DNA of 64,000 nucleotides from Vogesella sp. XCS3 (GTDB lineage Bacteria; Pseudomonadota; Gammaproteobacteria; Burkholderiales; Chromobacteriaceae), in contig NZ_CP085530.1 in assembly GCF_020616155.1 (NCBI RefSeq), positions 1,865,001-1,929,000 on the forward strand, read 5' to 3'. The position numbers were made by a program, and so were the translations under genes. Positions 38,740 to 48,996 of the stretch are shown here, in pieces (the first letter of the stretch is position 1; every line of letters begins with the position of its first letter). The notes beneath the pieces were generated by a model. The model ran no database searches, had not been told where the DNA came from, and worked only from the letters and a program-made list of their open reading frames with translations.

Positions 38740-40533
38740 TTAGGCGGCAGGCTCGGCTTTCTGGCGCAGGCGCAGGTTCAGTTCGCGCAGCTGCTTCTCG
38801 TCTACCGCGTTCGGCGCGTTGGTCAGCAGACACTGCGCACGCTGGGTTTTCGGGAAGGCGATGACGTCGCGGATGGACTCGGCACCGGCCATCAGGGTCA
38901 CCAGACGGTCCAGACCGAAGGCCAGGCCACCGTGCGGCGGCGCACCGAATTTCAGGTTGTCCAGCAGGAAGCCGAACTTGTTCTGCTGCTCTTCCGGGCT
39001 GATCTTCAGCGCGGCGAATACTTTTTCCTGTACCTCGGCGCGGTGGATACGTACCGAACCACCGCCGATTTCCCAACCGTTCAGCACCATGTCGTAGGCA
39101 CGGGCCAGGCAAGCGCCCGGGTCGGTGTCCATCAGGTCTTCGTGGCCTGGTTTCGGGCTGGTGAACGGGTGGTGGCAAGCGGTCCAGCGGTCGGCGTCTT
39201 CGTCGTGCTCGAACATCGGGAAGTCGACAACCCACAGCGGGCGCCATTCGCGCACGAAGTAGCCGTCTTTTTCGCCACGCTCGTGGCCGATCTTGATACG
39301 CAGCGCGCCGATGGCTTCGTTCACCACTTTGGCTTTATCAGCGCCAAAGAAGATGATGTCGCCGTTCTGGGCACCGGTACGCTCGATGATGGCTTGCAGG
39401 CCGGCAGCGGACAGGAACTTCACGATAGGCGATTGCAGGCCTTCTTCGTTCAGCTTGGTGACGTCGTTGACCTTGATGTAGGCCAGGCCCTTGGCGCCGT
39501 AGATGCCGACGAACTGGGTGTAGTCGTCGATCTCTTTACGCGACAGGGTGGCGCCGTTCGGCACGCGCAGGGCTACCACGCGGCCATTGGCCATGTCGGC
39601 CGCGCCGCGGAATACCTTGAACTCTTCCGACTTCATCACGTCGGTCAGTTCGGTGAATTTCAGGCTTACGCGCAGGTCCGGCTTGTCGGAGCCGTAGTAG
39701 AACATGGCGTCGCCGTAGGTCATGCGCGGGAACTTGCCCAGCTCTACGTTCATCACGTCGCGGAAGATTTCCTGCGCCATGTTTTCGGTGATGTCCATGA
39801 TCTGGTCTTCGTTCAGGAACGAAGTCTCGATATCGATCTGGGTGAATTCCGGCTGGCGGTCGGCACGCAGGTCTTCGTCACGGAAGCACTTGGTGATCTG
39901 GTAGTAGCGGTCGAAACCGGCCACCATCAGCAGCTGTTTGAACAGCTGTGGCGATTGCGGCAGCGCGAAGAATTCGCCCGGATGCACGCGGGACGGTACC
40001 AGGTAGTCGCGGGCGCCTTCCGGGGTGGAGCGGGTCAGCATCGGGGTTTCGATGTCGATGAAGCCCTGCTTGTCCAGGTGGTTACGCACACCCATGGCCA
40101 CGCGGTAGCGCAGGCGCAGGTTTTTCTGCATGGCCGGGCGACGCAGGTCGATGACACGGTTGGTCAGACGCACGTTCTCGGACAGGTTTTCGTCGTCGAT
40201 CTGGAACGGCGGGGTGGCCGCGGTGTTCAGGATCTCGATGTCCTTGGCCAGGATCTCGATCTCGCCGGAGATCATTTTGCTGTTGGCGGTGCCAGCCGGG
40301 CGCTCGCGCACGATACCGGTAATGGACAGCACAAATTCGTTACGCGCGCTATCGGCGGTCTTGAATGCTTCCGGGGTGTCCGGATCGATCACCACCTGTA
40401 CCAGACCTTCACGGTCGCGCAGGTCGATGAAGATCACACCGCCGTGGTCACGGCGACGATGGGCCCAGCCTTTTACGGTAACGGTCTGGCCGAGAAATTT
40501 CTTGTCGATAAGTCCGCAATAATCGGTACGCAT
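38740..40533 (-). CDS. aspS: Aspartyl-tRNA synthetase
   Basis: 597 residues, bacterial-type class II AspRS: N-terminal anticodon-binding OB fold ([29 protein letters not shown]), catalytic domain with motif 2 ([22 protein letters not shown]) and motif 3 ([10 protein letters not shown]), and the bacterial GAD insertion. Start at 40533 (MRTDYCGL). Followed on the same strand's upstream side by DUF502 and fmdB, the conserved fmdB-DUF502-aspS order of betaproteobacteria. Confidence 0.98.
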   Translation of the reverse strand: MRTDYCGLIDKKFLGQTVTVKGWAHRRRDHGGVIFIDLRDREGLVQVVIDPDTPEAFKTADSARNEFVLSITGIVRERPAGTANSKMISGEIEILAKDIEILNTAATPPFQIDDENLSENVRLTNRVIDLRRPAMQKNLRLRYRVAMGVRNHLDKQGFIDIETPMLTRSTPEGARDYLVPSRVHPGEFFALPQSPQLFKQLLMVAGFDRYYQITKCFRDEDLRADRQPEFTQIDIETSFLNEDQIMDITENMAQEIFRDVMNVELGKFPRMTYGDAMFYYGSDKPDLRVSLKFTELTDVMKSEEFKVFRGAADMANGRVVALRVPNGATLSRKEIDDYTQFVGIYGAKGLAYIKVNDVTKLNEEGLQSPIVKFLSAAGLQAIIERTGAQNGDIIFFGADKAKVVNEAIGALRIKIGHERGEKDGYFVREWRPLWVVDFPMFEHDEDADRWTACHHPFTSPKPGHEDLMDTDPGACLARAYDMVLNGWEIGGGSVRIHRAEVQEKVFAALKISPEEQQNKFGFLLDNLKFGAPPHGGLAFGLDRLVTLMAGAESIRDVIAFPKTQRAQCLLTNAPNAVDEKQLRELNLRLRQKAEPAA

Positions 40534-40587
40534 TGCAATGCCTTTGTGTTGAATTCGTTGATGGATTTCCAGACAGGGAGCGAAGCC

Positions 40588-40611
40588 GGGTTGGCCGCAT
40601 GCGGCCAACCC
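40588..40611. repeat. Perfect palindrome of two TTGGCCGCA words between aspS and the DUF502 gene
   Basis: GGGTTGGCCGCA (40588-40599) and TGCGGCCAACCC (40600-40611) are perfect complements and abut without a loop. It lies inside the operon, just upstream of aspS, where termination would be counter-productive. Confidence 0.75.
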
Positions 40612-40613
40612 TG

Positions 40614-41267
40614 TCAATTTCGTTCGTCGCTTTCCTGTTTGCGCACGTCGGCGGGCGCAGGCGGGGCAACCACGCCCATGGAAATCACGTATTTCAGGGC
40701 TTCATCCACGCTCATATCGAGTTCGCGCGTGTCGCGCTTGTGCACGATGATGAAGTAGCCCGAGGTGGGGTTCGGGGTTGTCGGCACGTATACGCTGACA
40801 AAATCCTCTTCACCCAGCTGCTGTTTGACCTGGCCGGCCGGGGTGCCGGTCTGGAACGCTACCGTCCAGGCGTCCTGGTGCGGAAAACGTACCAGCAGCG
40901 CCTTGCGAAACGCCTGGCCAGAGTCGGACAGCAGCGTGTCTGACACTTGTTTTACGCTGTTGTAGATGGTACTGACCACCGGGGTACGGGTGAGAATCAG
41001 GTTCCACAGGTCCAGCAGCTTCTGGCCCAGCACGTTGGCCGCCATGAAACCGGTACCCAGCAGAATGGCAAAAGCCAGCACCACACCCAGCCCCGGGATA
41101 TCAAAGCCGAACAGGCTTTCCGGACGCCACATGCGTGGCAGCAGGTTGATGGTCTGATCCAGCGTACCGATGATCAGGTTCAGCACCCATAGCGTTATCG
41201 CTACCGGCAGCCAGATCAGCAAGCCGGCAGCCAGGTAGCCGCGCAGGGTCATCTTGATATGTTTCAT
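40614..41267 (-). CDS. DUF502 family inner-membrane protein
   Basis: 217 residues. Two transmembrane segments (about 12-32 and 55-80: [34 protein letters not shown]), then [19 protein letters not shown], the DUF502 hallmark, and a soluble domain. Function unknown. In betaproteobacteria it sits between fmdB and aspS, as here; the fmdB gene ends six bases upstream. Confidence 0.92.
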   Translation of the reverse strand: MKHIKMTLRGYLAAGLLIWLPVAITLWVLNLIIGTLDQTINLLPRMWRPESLFGFDIPGLGVVLAFAILLGTGFMAANVLGQKLLDLWNLILTRTPVVSTIYNSVKQVSDTLLSDSGQAFRKALLVRFPHQDAWTVAFQTGTPAGQVKQQLGEEDFVSVYVPTTPNPTSGYFIIVHKRDTRELDMSVDEALKYVISMGVVAPPAPADVRKQESDERN

Positions 41268-41273
41268 AGGGCC

Positions 41274-41507
41274 TCAGGCGCAACCGCCGCTGCCGCAACC
41301 GCCGCCACCACAGGACGGGCCGCTGCCATTTTTGAAATCGGTGACATACCAGCCATTGCCTTTGAGCTGGAACCCCGCTGCAGACAGCTGTTTGCTGTAC
41401 TGGCTGCTACCGCAGGCCGGGCATTGGGCAATCGGATCATCGCTCATTTTTTGCAGATGTTCCTTTTGTGCACCACAGGCTTCACAACGGTATTCATAAA
41501 TCGGCAT
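41274..41507 (-). CDS. FmdB-type zinc-ribbon protein
   Basis: 77 residues. MPIYEYRCEACG and CPACGSS give the zinc ribbon (C8, C11, C29, C32). The tail is Gly/Cys/Ser-rich (PSCGGGGCGSGGCA). The FmdB/CxxC_CXXC_SSSS family is widespread and of unclear role, originally linked to regulation in methylotrophs. First gene of the fmdB-DUF502-aspS unit. Confidence 0.92.
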   Translation of the reverse strand: MPIYEYRCEACGAQKEHLQKMSDDPIAQCPACGSSQYSKQLSAAGFQLKGNGWYVTDFKNGSGPSCGGGGCGSGGCA

Positions 41508-41755
41508 GTTTTACCACTCCAACCGCAACTACGATGACATAATCAGGTAAATATTGCAGTGCATCAAACCGCATCGCAATAAACAGGCTCATGATAATGG
41601 GGCCAGATGCACACAACGGCAAGCCTGAACCCGCACAAACGGGTGATTATATCCGACTGATACGCCAATACAAAAATCGGATTCATGGCAGCGCAACATA
41701 CGCACTGCAGCATGGGGCTGGCCACCTTCCATCGTCACCCGAACTGGAGTTTGTA

Positions 41756-42532
41756 ATGACTACATCCCACCTGCCGCTCGCCGGCAAACGCGGCCTGATT
41801 GTTGGCGTGGCCAACGAGCACAGCATCGCCTACGGCTGCGCCAAGGTCATGCGCGACCTGGGCGCCGACATTGCCATTACCTACCTGAACGATAAAGCAG
41901 AACGCTTCGTGCGCCCGCTGGCTGAAGGTCTGGGCGCTTCGCTGATCCTGCCGCTGGACGTACAGGAAGATGGCCAGCTGGACACCGTATTCGATGCTAT
42001 CCGCGACAGCTGGGGCAGCCTGGACTTCGTGGTGCATTCCATTGCCTTCTGCCCGATGGACGACCTGCACGGCCGCGTGACAGACTGCAGCAAGGACGGC
42101 TTCCTGCAAGCCATGCGCGTGTCCTGCTATTCCTTCATCGAAATGGCGCGCCTGGCCGAGCCGCTGATGGTAAACGGTGGCGCATTGCTGACCATGAGCT
42201 ACTACGGCGCCGACAAGGTGGTAGAAAACTACAACATCATGGGGCCGGTGAAAGCCGCGCTGGAAAGCACCACACGCTACATGGCGCACGAGCTGGGCAA
42301 CAAGGGCATCCGCGTGCACACCATCTCGCCCGGCCCGCTGAAAACCCGCGCCGCCAGCGGCATTGCCCACTTCGACAAGCTGATCGATGACGCCATCGAG
42401 CGCGCGCCGCAAAACCGTCTGGTCAGCATTGAAGACATCGGCCAGACCGCCGCCTTCCTGGTATCCGACGCTGCCCGCGCCCTGACCGGCGAGGTCACCT
42501 ACGTGGATGGCGGCTTCAACATCATGGCGTAA
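41756..42532 (+). CDS. fabI: Enoyl-[acyl-carrier-protein] reductase (NADH), FabI type
   Basis: 258 residues. Reduces the enoyl-ACP double bond in fatty-acid synthesis. N-terminus LAGKRGLIVGVANEHSIAYG (FabI nucleotide motif), the Y-x6-K catalytic pair in YNIMGPVK, and ISPGPLKTRAASGI. Start at 41756 with GGAG seven bases upstream; the frame to 41591 is not coding. It heads a three-gene run with a phosphotransacetylase/butyryltransferase and an acyl kinase, a cluster known in several betaproteobacteria. Variation at the active-site loop could point to a specialised paralogue, so I call it FabI type. Confidence 0.88.
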   Translation: MTTSHLPLAGKRGLIVGVANEHSIAYGCAKVMRDLGADIAITYLNDKAERFVRPLAEGLGASLILPLDVQEDGQLDTVFDAIRDSWGSLDFVVHSIAFCPMDDLHGRVTDCSKDGFLQAMRVSCYSFIEMARLAEPLMVNGGALLTMSYYGADKVVENYNIMGPVKAALESTTRYMAHELGNKGIRVHTISPGPLKTRAASGIAHFDKLIDDAIERAPQNRLVSIEDIGQTAAFLVSDAARALTGEVTYVDGGFNIMA

Positions 42533-42614
42533 GCCCTGCCCCGGCGTGGCAGGCCGCCTGCTGCGCCGGGGGTTGGCAATGGCGGCACCGACCCATAGCC
42601 CAAGGAACCCAGCC

Positions 42615-43556
42615 ATGACCCGCGACGACCACGCCTTTACCGATATCATCGAACAAGCCCAGAGCAACGGCCCCCGCCCCATGGCCGTGGCCCACCCGTG
42701 CAGCCCGGAAGCCCTGCTGGGCGCCGTAGAAGCCGCCGAGCACGGTATTGCCACCCCTATCCTGATTGCCCCGCGTGGCAAACTGGCCAAACTGGCCAGC
42801 AGCATGGATATCGACCTGGGCCGCTTTGAAACCATCGACGCCGAGCACAGCCACGCCGCCGCCGAGCGTGCGGTAGAGCTGGTACGCGAAGGCTTTGCCG
42901 ACAGCCTGATGAAAGGCAGCCTGCACACCGACGAATTCATGAGCGCCGTGCTGGACCGCGCCAAAGGCATCCGTACCGACCGCCGCATCAGCCATGTCTT
43001 CGTAATGAAAGTAGAAAGCTACCCGCGCTACCTGTTCATTACCGACGCCGCCGTCAATATCGAGCCCGATCTCACCACCAAGCGTGACATCTGCCAGAAC
43101 GCCATCGACCTGTGCCACGCCCTGGGTATTGCCCGGCCAAAGGTGGCGATTTTGTCTGCGGTGGAAACCATCAACCCCAAGATCCGCTCTACGCTGGACG
43201 CCGCCGCGCTGTGCAAGATGGCCGACCGCGGCCAGATAAAAGGCGCCGTGCTGGATGGCCCACTGGCATTTGATAATGCCATTTCGCACGCGGCAGCAGA
43301 TACTAAGGGTATCGAGTCGGATGTAGCGGGCGAGCCGGACATCCTGCTGGTGCCAGACCTGGAGTCCGGCAATATGCTGGCCAAGCAGCTGACCTACCTG
43401 GCCGCCGCCGCCAGCGCCGGCATCGTGATGGGCGCACGGGTGCCAATTGTGCTGACCAGCCGCGCCGACGATGCCGCCGGGCGCCTGGCCTCGGCCGCCG
43501 TGGCCAACCTGTACGCTGCCCACAAACGCGCGGCAGGCCAGAAAAGCACGCCATAA
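42615..43556 (+). CDS. Phosphate acetyl/butyryltransferase (PTA_PTB family)
   Basis: 313 residues. Transfers an acyl group between CoA and phosphate (acetyl-CoA to acetyl phosphate, or a longer acyl). Stand-alone PTA_PTB domain: KGSLHTDEFMSAVLD and the C-terminal ANMLAKQL-like block GNMLAKQLTYLAAAASAGIVMGA. Start at 42615 with AAGGAA upstream. It is 83 bases after fabI and 19 bases before the kinase gene, so one operon. In related bacteria this gene is often fused to a MaoC domain; here it is not. Confidence 0.85.
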   Translation: MTRDDHAFTDIIEQAQSNGPRPMAVAHPCSPEALLGAVEAAEHGIATPILIAPRGKLAKLASSMDIDLGRFETIDAEHSHAAAERAVELVREGFADSLMKGSLHTDEFMSAVLDRAKGIRTDRRISHVFVMKVESYPRYLFITDAAVNIEPDLTTKRDICQNAIDLCHALGIARPKVAILSAVETINPKIRSTLDAAALCKMADRGQIKGAVLDGPLAFDNAISHAAADTKGIESDVAGEPDILLVPDLESGNMLAKQLTYLAAAASAGIVMGARVPIVLTSRADDAAGRLASAAVANLYAAHKRAAGQKSTP

Positions 43557-43574
43557 AACAAAAAAGGGGAAAGC

Positions 43575-44741
43575 ATGGGCAAAGCACTGATCGCCATTAA
43601 TGCGGGCTCGGCCACGCTGAAATTCCGCGCCTACAGCAGCGACGGCAAGACGCTGCTGGCGCGCGGCATGGTGGACCACTTTGGCCGCGACCATGCCTGC
43701 CTGGAGCTGGAAAAAAGCGGCAAGCGCTACCAGCAGCCGCTAGGCAGCGGCAACCGCGACGAGAACGTGGCCGCGGTGCTGAACACCCTGGCAGACCACG
43801 ACCTGACGCCACTGGCGGTAGCACACCGCGTCGTACACGGCGGCCAACATTATCGTAGCCCGGTGGTGATGACGCCCGAGGTGGTGGACGACCTGTCGGC
43901 GCTGATCCCGCTGGCCCCGCTGCACCAGCCGGTGAGCCTGTCGGTGATGCACGCTTTTGCCAAGCTCGACCCGCACCTGACCCAGATCGCCTGTTTCGAC
44001 ACCGCCTTTCACTGCAGCCAGCCTGTGGTAGCCACCCGTTTCGGTATTGCCCGCCACTGGCACGAGCAGGGCCTGCGCCGCTATGGCTTTCACGGCCTGT
44101 CCTACGCGGCTATTACGCGGCGCCTGCCCGAGCTGGGCCTGGGCGACGGCAAGGTGGTGGTATTGCACCTGGGTAGCGGCGCCAGCGCCTGCGCCATCCA
44201 GGCCGGGCAAAGCGTGGCCTCCAGCATGGGTTTCTCGGCGCTGGACGGGCTGATGATGTCCACCCGCCCCGGTACGCTGGACCCGGAGGTGGTGCTGTAC
44301 TGGATGGAACACGAAGGCATGGATATCGCCGCAGTCCGGCAGGAGCTGTACAAGCAATGCGGCCTGTACGGTGTATCCGGCGGCGTGTCCAGCGATATGC
44401 GCGAGCTGCTGCAAGCCAAGACCGACGAGGCACGCGAGGCAGTGGTGCTGTTCTGCTATCGCGCCGCACGCGAGGTAGCATCGCTGGCTACCGCCATGAA
44501 GGGGCTGGACGCCATCGTGTTTACCGCTGGGATTGGCGAGCGCTCGCCGGAAATCCGCAGCCGCATTCTGAAACAGCTGGCCTGGCTGGGCTTTGAAGCC
44601 GACCTGGCGGCCAACCTGGCGCAGTCTTACCGCATTACCAGCGCGGCCAGCCGCCTGCACGCCTACGTGATGGCCACGGATGAAGAAGGCGAGATGGCAC
44701 GCGAAGCAGCGGCCCTGCTGTGCGGCGATATCGAGCTATAA
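43575..44741 (+). CDS. ackA: Acetate/propionate kinase
   Basis: 388 residues, ASKHA fold. It begins MGKALIAINAGSATLKFRAYSSDG; VAHRVVHGG, FHGLSYAAI, VLHLGSGASACAIQ (phosphate 2), and FTAGIGERSPEIR (adenosine motif) follow. Makes ATP from acyl phosphate or the reverse. AAAAGGGGAAA precedes the ATG. Terminator downstream at 44762. Together with the acyltransferase it interconverts acyl-CoA and free acid. Confidence 0.93.
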   Translation: MGKALIAINAGSATLKFRAYSSDGKTLLARGMVDHFGRDHACLELEKSGKRYQQPLGSGNRDENVAAVLNTLADHDLTPLAVAHRVVHGGQHYRSPVVMTPEVVDDLSALIPLAPLHQPVSLSVMHAFAKLDPHLTQIACFDTAFHCSQPVVATRFGIARHWHEQGLRRYGFHGLSYAAITRRLPELGLGDGKVVVLHLGSGASACAIQAGQSVASSMGFSALDGLMMSTRPGTLDPEVVLYWMEHEGMDIAAVRQELYKQCGLYGVSGGVSSDMRELLQAKTDEAREAVVLFCYRAAREVASLATAMKGLDAIVFTAGIGERSPEIRSRILKQLAWLGFEADLAANLAQSYRITSAASRLHAYVMATDEEGEMAREAAALLCGDIEL

Positions 44742-44761
44742 GCCGCAGCACACCAGACAAC

Positions 44762-44802
44762 ACAGCCCCTGACAGCCAAGTTGGCCGCAGGGGCTGTCAT
44801 TT
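44762..44802 (+). terminator. Terminator of the fabI-pta-ackA operon
   Basis: ACAGCCCCTG (44762-44771) pairs with CAGGGGCTGT (44788-44797), followed by CATTTT. The loop contains a TTGGCCGCA word (44781-44789). Confidence 0.75.
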
Positions 44803-44814
44803 TGTGGCGAGTGT

Positions 44815-45849
44815 TCAGTTACTGAGCCAGTCGGTCATCATCAGGCCAAAGCCGACGCCGCGCGAGTGATGGTTGTAATCCAGTAGCGATTCACCGTAGC
44901 CGTCAAAGGCCTGCACATAGCCCCGCAAACGGCCGGCCACCGGGAAAGTCCAGTCCAGCTGCAGCGCACCTTTGCCGCTTTGCGGGTTATAGCGGGCGGT
45001 AGCACCCAGGGTGTGGCGGTTCCAGCGGTAGATCGCCTGCACATCGCCGTGCCCCATATAGCGCACCAGATCGGGGTTATCGTCGTCCTGCTTGTTTTCC
45101 GGCAGGCGGTACCACCAGCGTCCGGTCAGCGACAGATTCCCGTTTTCCGCCCCGGCCATGGCATACACACGGTTCCAGCTGCGCGACAGCGGGTCGGTCT
45201 GGCCATTGGACTGGTGCAATATCCCTACGCCGGCCATACGCATCTGCCAGTCACCCAGCCTGAAGTGCCTGGGCAAGGGGGTAGTCAGCATCAGCTCCGG
45301 CTCGTAATCGGTTTCACGAAAGGGCGACGACTGCTTTTTGTTATACATCTGCCAGTGCGACTGCTGGGTGTAGCCAAACCACAGGTCGGCCGGCGTACCC
45401 AGCACGTTTTCCCACATCTTGCTCTTGAACGATATCTGGTACTTGACCTCGACATCGTTCATTTTCTGGCCAAACAAGGTCACCGGCTCCTGCGTGGGCG
45501 AACCCGGGCGGGCATTGGGCGACGCCTGGTACCAGGCTGGCAGCATATAGGTCGGCTTGTGGGCGCGCAGCACAAAGGTACCCAGCTTGTTGTCTTCGTC
45601 CAGGTCCCACTGGCTGGCCAGCGTACTGTGGCGGCCGGCCTGCACCGTCTCGGCAGGTACGGCTGCCACGGGCGCTGGCGTCGGCGTCGGGGCAGACGCA
45701 GGCACTACAGGGTTGGCCGCAGCAGCCAGCGCGTCGTAACAGGCCAGCCGTGCGCCGGGCTCGCCCAGCGCGGCACACTGCTGCAAAGAAGCGCTGTGAT
45801 CGGCCCAAGCCAAGGGCGATAGCAACAGGGGAAGCAGTTTTCGCATCAT
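44815..45849 (-). CDS. pldA: Outer-membrane phospholipase A (OMPLA)
   Basis: 344 residues. Signal peptide at the N-terminus (MMRKLLPLLLSPLAWA), a Pro/Ala-rich linker (about 46-68), then the 12-strand barrel with the catalytic triad in HQSNGQTDPLSRSWNRVY: H212, S214, N226, with the same 2- and 12-residue spacing as His142/Ser144/Asn156 of E. coli. Degrades outer-leaflet phospholipids. It ends near the ackA terminator on the opposite strand. Confidence 0.95.
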   Translation of the reverse strand: MMRKLLPLLLSPLAWADHSASLQQCAALGEPGARLACYDALAAAANPVVPASAPTPTPAPVAAVPAETVQAGRHSTLASQWDLDEDNKLGTFVLRAHKPTYMLPAWYQASPNARPGSPTQEPVTLFGQKMNDVEVKYQISFKSKMWENVLGTPADLWFGYTQQSHWQMYNKKQSSPFRETDYEPELMLTTPLPRHFRLGDWQMRMAGVGILHQSNGQTDPLSRSWNRVYAMAGAENGNLSLTGRWWYRLPENKQDDDNPDLVRYMGHGDVQAIYRWNRHTLGATARYNPQSGKGALQLDWTFPVAGRLRGYVQAFDGYGESLLDYNHHSRGVGFGLMMTDWLSN

Positions 45850-45915
45850 ATGATTGGCACGCCTTTAAAGAAGTAGCAGACCGCCTGGCGGTAGCAAAGT
45901 GCCAGCCCAGAAACA

Positions 45916-45943
45916 CAAAAGGCCCCGCGAATGCGGGGCCCTT
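45916..45943 (-). terminator. Terminator of rpsT
   Basis: GGCCCCGC (45921-45928) with GCGGGGCC (45933-45940), followed on the minus strand by TTTTGTGTTT. Confidence 0.8.
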
Positions 45944-45968
45944 GCGTATTCTTTGCCATTACAGCAGA

Positions 45969-46235
45969 TTAGGCAGCCATTGCCTTGATCTGTGCGGACA
46001 GACGGCTCTTGTGACGAGCTGCCTTGTTCTTGTGGAACACGCCTTTGTCAGCCAGACGGTCGATTACCTTGGTCGAAGCCTGGTATACAACCTGAGCAGC
46101 GGCTTTATCGCCAGCTTCTACGGCTTTGATAACTTTCTTAACTGCAGTGCGGAATGCAGTACGCAGGCTGGCGTTGTGCGCGCGCTGCTTGAGAGCCTGG
46201 CGTGCACGCTTGCGAGCTTGTGCGCTGTTAGCCAT
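45969..46235 (-). CDS. rpsT: 30S ribosomal protein S20
   Basis: 88 residues, [21 protein letters not shown] to the C-terminal QIKAMAA. Basic, helical, family length. GGAG is present upstream. A good sigma-70 promoter lies at 46271-46299, divergent from murJ. Confidence 0.98.
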   Translation of the reverse strand: MANSAQARKRARQALKQRAHNASLRTAFRTAVKKVIKAVEAGDKAAAQVVYQASTKVIDRLADKGVFHKNKAARHKSRLSAQIKAMAA

Positions 46236-46270
46236 GTGTTTCTCCTGATGAGCGGAATCTGAAACCGGCG

Positions 46271-46299
46271 ATTCTAAGCCTTAACATCTGGTTTTGCAA
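46271..46299 (-). promoter_or_regulatory. Sigma-70 promoter of rpsT
   Basis: Minus-strand TTGCAA (plus 46294-46299), a 17-base spacer, TAGAAT (plus 46271-46276). The start of transcription should fall near 46264, about 30 bases before the rpsT ATG. Confidence 0.75.
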
Positions 46300-46365
46300 C
46301 AACAATCCCCCCCGCGTAAACTGTGGGGCTGAATACTCCAATTTACTGTCTGATTTTACCCAAGA

Positions 46366-47907
46366 ATGAACCTACTTAACGCGCTGGCAAAAGTCAGCAG
46401 CATGACCATGGTTTCGCGTGTTCTGGGCTTTGTACGCGACGCCATCATCGCCCGCGTATTTGGTGCGGGGCTCGCTACCGACGCCTTCTTCGTGGCCTTC
46501 AAACTACCCAACCTGCTGCGCCGCATCTTTGCCGAAGGCGCCTTCTCGCAGGCCTTTGTACCGGTACTGGCCGAGTTTAAGGAACAACGCGGCGAGGCGG
46601 AAACGCGCGTATTCCTGTCGCACATTACCGGCACGCTGACCGTGGTGCTGGTGATCGTCACCGCGCTGGGCATGTTGGCCGCACCGTGGATCATCTGGCT
46701 TACCGCCCCCGGCTTTGCCAGCAATCCCGACAAGGTAGCGCTCACCAGCGATCTGCTGCGCATCACCTTCCCTTATATATTGTTCATTTCGCTATCGTCG
46801 CTGGCCAGTAGCGTGCTCAATACCTGGAACCGCTTTTCGGTACCGGCCTTCACCCCCACGCTGCTGAATGTGTCGTTCATTGCGTGTTCACTGCTGCTGA
46901 CGCCCTACTTCGACCCGCCAGTCCTCACGCTGGCGTGGGCAGTATTCTTTGGCGGCATCGCCCAGCTGGCCTACCAGCTGCCGCACCTGAAAAAGCTGGA
47001 CATGCTGCCCATGCCGCGGCTGAACCTGCGCGATGCCGCCGTATGGCGCGTGATCCGCCAGATGGGGCCGGCCATTTTCGGCGTATCCATTGCGCAGATC
47101 TCGCTGGTCATCAACACCATCTTCGCGTCGTTTCTGGTGTCCGGCAGCGTGTCGTGGATGTATTACGCCGACCGCCTGATGGAGTTTCCCACCGGTGTGC
47201 TGGGCGTGGCGCTAGGTACCATCCTGCTGCCGTCGCTGTCCAAGCACGCGGCGCGTGGCGCGGCCAGTGCCGGCGAATTCAGCCAGCTGCTGGACTGGGG
47301 CATGCGCCTGTCGCTGCTGCTGGCCATACCGTCCACGGTGGGCCTGGCGGTGCTGTCGCAGCCGCTGATCGCCACCTTGTTCATGTACGGCAAGTTCACC
47401 GCGCACGATGCGGCCATGACGCAGCAGGCGCTGATTGCCTACTCGGTAGGCCTGCTGGGGCTGATTCTGGTGAAGGTGCTGGCACCGGGCTTTTATGCGC
47501 GCCAGAACATCAAGACCCCGGTAAAAATTGCCCTGGTCACCCTGGCCGCCACCCAGCTGATGAACCTCATGTTTATCGGCACGCTCAAACACGCGGGTCT
47601 GTCGCTCTCCATTGGCCTTGGCGCCTGCCTGAACGCCGGCCTGCTGTACTACCAGCTGCGCAAGCACGCCATCTACCAGCCCGCTGCCGGCTGGCCAGCC
47701 TTTTTGCTGAAGCTGCTGCTGGCCGTCGCCGTGATGGCGGGCACCCTGCTGGCGCTACAGCAGGTGCTGCCTATCAACTGGCACGGCCACAGCTGGCAAC
47801 GCGTGATGTGGCTGACTTTGCTGGTAGCCGCCGGTGCCGTGGCCTACTTTGCCACCTTGCTGGCCATGGGCGTACGCCCGCGCCAGTTCATGCGCCGTAC
47901 CACCTGA
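46366..47907 (+). CDS. murJ: Lipid II flippase MurJ (MviN)
   Basis: 513 residues, 14 transmembrane segments. Start [35 protein letters not shown] is the MurJ signature; [15 protein letters not shown] and [21 protein letters not shown] blocks follow. Flips lipid II across the inner membrane. The gene is divergent from rpsT, a pairing seen in many proteobacteria. A TTGGCCGCA word (46675-46683) is in the coding region. Confidence 0.97.
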   Translation: MNLLNALAKVSSMTMVSRVLGFVRDAIIARVFGAGLATDAFFVAFKLPNLLRRIFAEGAFSQAFVPVLAEFKEQRGEAETRVFLSHITGTLTVVLVIVTALGMLAAPWIIWLTAPGFASNPDKVALTSDLLRITFPYILFISLSSLASSVLNTWNRFSVPAFTPTLLNVSFIACSLLLTPYFDPPVLTLAWAVFFGGIAQLAYQLPHLKKLDMLPMPRLNLRDAAVWRVIRQMGPAIFGVSIAQISLVINTIFASFLVSGSVSWMYYADRLMEFPTGVLGVALGTILLPSLSKHAARGAASAGEFSQLLDWGMRLSLLLAIPSTVGLAVLSQPLIATLFMYGKFTAHDAAMTQQALIAYSVGLLGLILVKVLAPGFYARQNIKTPVKIALVTLAATQLMNLMFIGTLKHAGLSLSIGLGACLNAGLLYYQLRKHAIYQPAAGWPAFLLKLLLAVAVMAGTLLALQQVLPINWHGHSWQRVMWLTLLVAAGAVAYFATLLAMGVRPRQFMRRTT

Positions 47908-47988
47908 TGCCCCGGCAAGCCCGACAGGCTTGCCTACAATAAAGCTGGCGGCGGCCCCACCGGATACGCCGCAGCACGAGGAACCATC

Positions 47989-48828
47989 ATGACCCCGACT
48001 TACACCCCGGAATTTTCGCCACTTGGCAAAAAAGTGGACTACCAGGACCAATACGACAACAGCCTGCTGTTCCCCATCGCCCGCCAGCAAAAGCGTGATG
48101 AAATCGGCGTGGCCGCCAACGCGCTGCCCTTTGCAGGCGTAGACTTGTGGACCGGCTTCGAGCTGTCGTGGCTGAACGCACGCGGCAAGCCGCAGGTGGC
48201 CATTGCCACTTTCCGTATTCCGGCCGACAGCCCCAACCTGATCGAATCCAAATCGTTCAAGCTCTACCTGAACAGCTACAACCAGACCCGCATCGCCAGC
48301 TGGGATCAGGTACAAGCCCAGCTCAGCATGGACCTGAGCAATGCCGCCGGCGGCAAGGTAGAAGTCAGCCTACTGTCGCCCGCCGACTTTGCCCGCGAAC
48401 AGATCGTGGAGCTGGCGGGCAGCAGCATCGACGAGCTGGATATCGACGTAGACAGCTACGCGCCCTGCCCGCAGGCACTACGCGCCGATGCGGCCAACAT
48501 CGTCAGCGAAACGCTGTGCTCGCAGCTGCTCAAATCCAACTGCCTGGTCACCGGCCAGCCGGACTGGGGTAGCGTGCAGATCAGCTACACCGGCCCGCGC
48601 ATCGACCGCGAAGCCCTGCTGCGCTACCTGATCGGCTTCCGCCAGCACAACGAATTTCACGAGCAGTGCGTAGAGCGCATCTTTACCGACGTGCTGCAAG
48701 CTTGCGCGCCACAGCGCCTGACCGTGTACGCACGCTATACGCGCCGCGGCGGCCTCGATATCAACCCGTGGCGCACTAACGATGCCAGCGCCGTACCGCC
48801 GGCCAACATCCGCACCGCGCGCCAGTAA
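47989..48828 (+). CDS. queF: NADPH-dependent 7-cyano-7-deazaguanine reductase (QueF, long form)
   Basis: 279 residues. Reduces preQ0 to preQ1 in queuosine synthesis. Catalytic Cys185 in [14 protein letters not shown] with Asp192 (matching Cys190 and Asp197 of E. coli), plus the QueF motif [15 protein letters not shown]. It follows murJ by 82 bases on the same strand. AGGAACC stands before the ATG. Confidence 0.96.
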   Translation: MTPTYTPEFSPLGKKVDYQDQYDNSLLFPIARQQKRDEIGVAANALPFAGVDLWTGFELSWLNARGKPQVAIATFRIPADSPNLIESKSFKLYLNSYNQTRIASWDQVQAQLSMDLSNAAGGKVEVSLLSPADFAREQIVELAGSSIDELDIDVDSYAPCPQALRADAANIVSETLCSQLLKSNCLVTGQPDWGSVQISYTGPRIDREALLRYLIGFRQHNEFHEQCVERIFTDVLQACAPQRLTVYARYTRRGGLDINPWRTNDASAVPPANIRTARQ

Positions 48829-48861
48829 CAAGGTTGGCCGCTAGCGGATTTGATACACTGA

Positions 48862-48971
48862 TGTTTTGTTTTTTCGCCACGGAAGCACACAAAAAACACG
48901 GAATAGCCCAGGGCCTAGTGGCCCGTATCGCGGCTTGTCGTGGGCTTCGTTCGGCTCCGTGGCGCTCTGTC
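48862..48971. repeat. Second copy of the CCACGGAA hairpin element, upstream of ettA
   Basis: CGCCACGGA (48875-48883) and TCCGTGGCG (48956-48964) form the ends. The left arm continues AGCACAC...ACACGGAA, as in the 4423-4536 element read on the minus strand. An inner GGGCC/GGCCC pair lies at 48910-48923. Located in the 168-base space between queF and ettA. Confidence 0.5.
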
Positions 48972-48996
48972 TTTTCATACTGAAACTAGGTAAACC

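Noticed and set aside
38710..40758. 682-residue open frame opposite aspS
   Set aside because: Antisense shadow of aspS; GC-rich third positions on one strand remove stops on the other.
42507..42614. N-terminal extension of the phosphate acyltransferase
   Set aside because: Extra 36 residues are not family-like; AAGGAA is placed correctly for the ATG at 42615.
47908..47988. PreQ1 riboswitch before queF
   Set aside because: A GGCAAGCC/GGCTTGCC hairpin is there, but no preQ1 aptamer sequence or terminator could be recognised.
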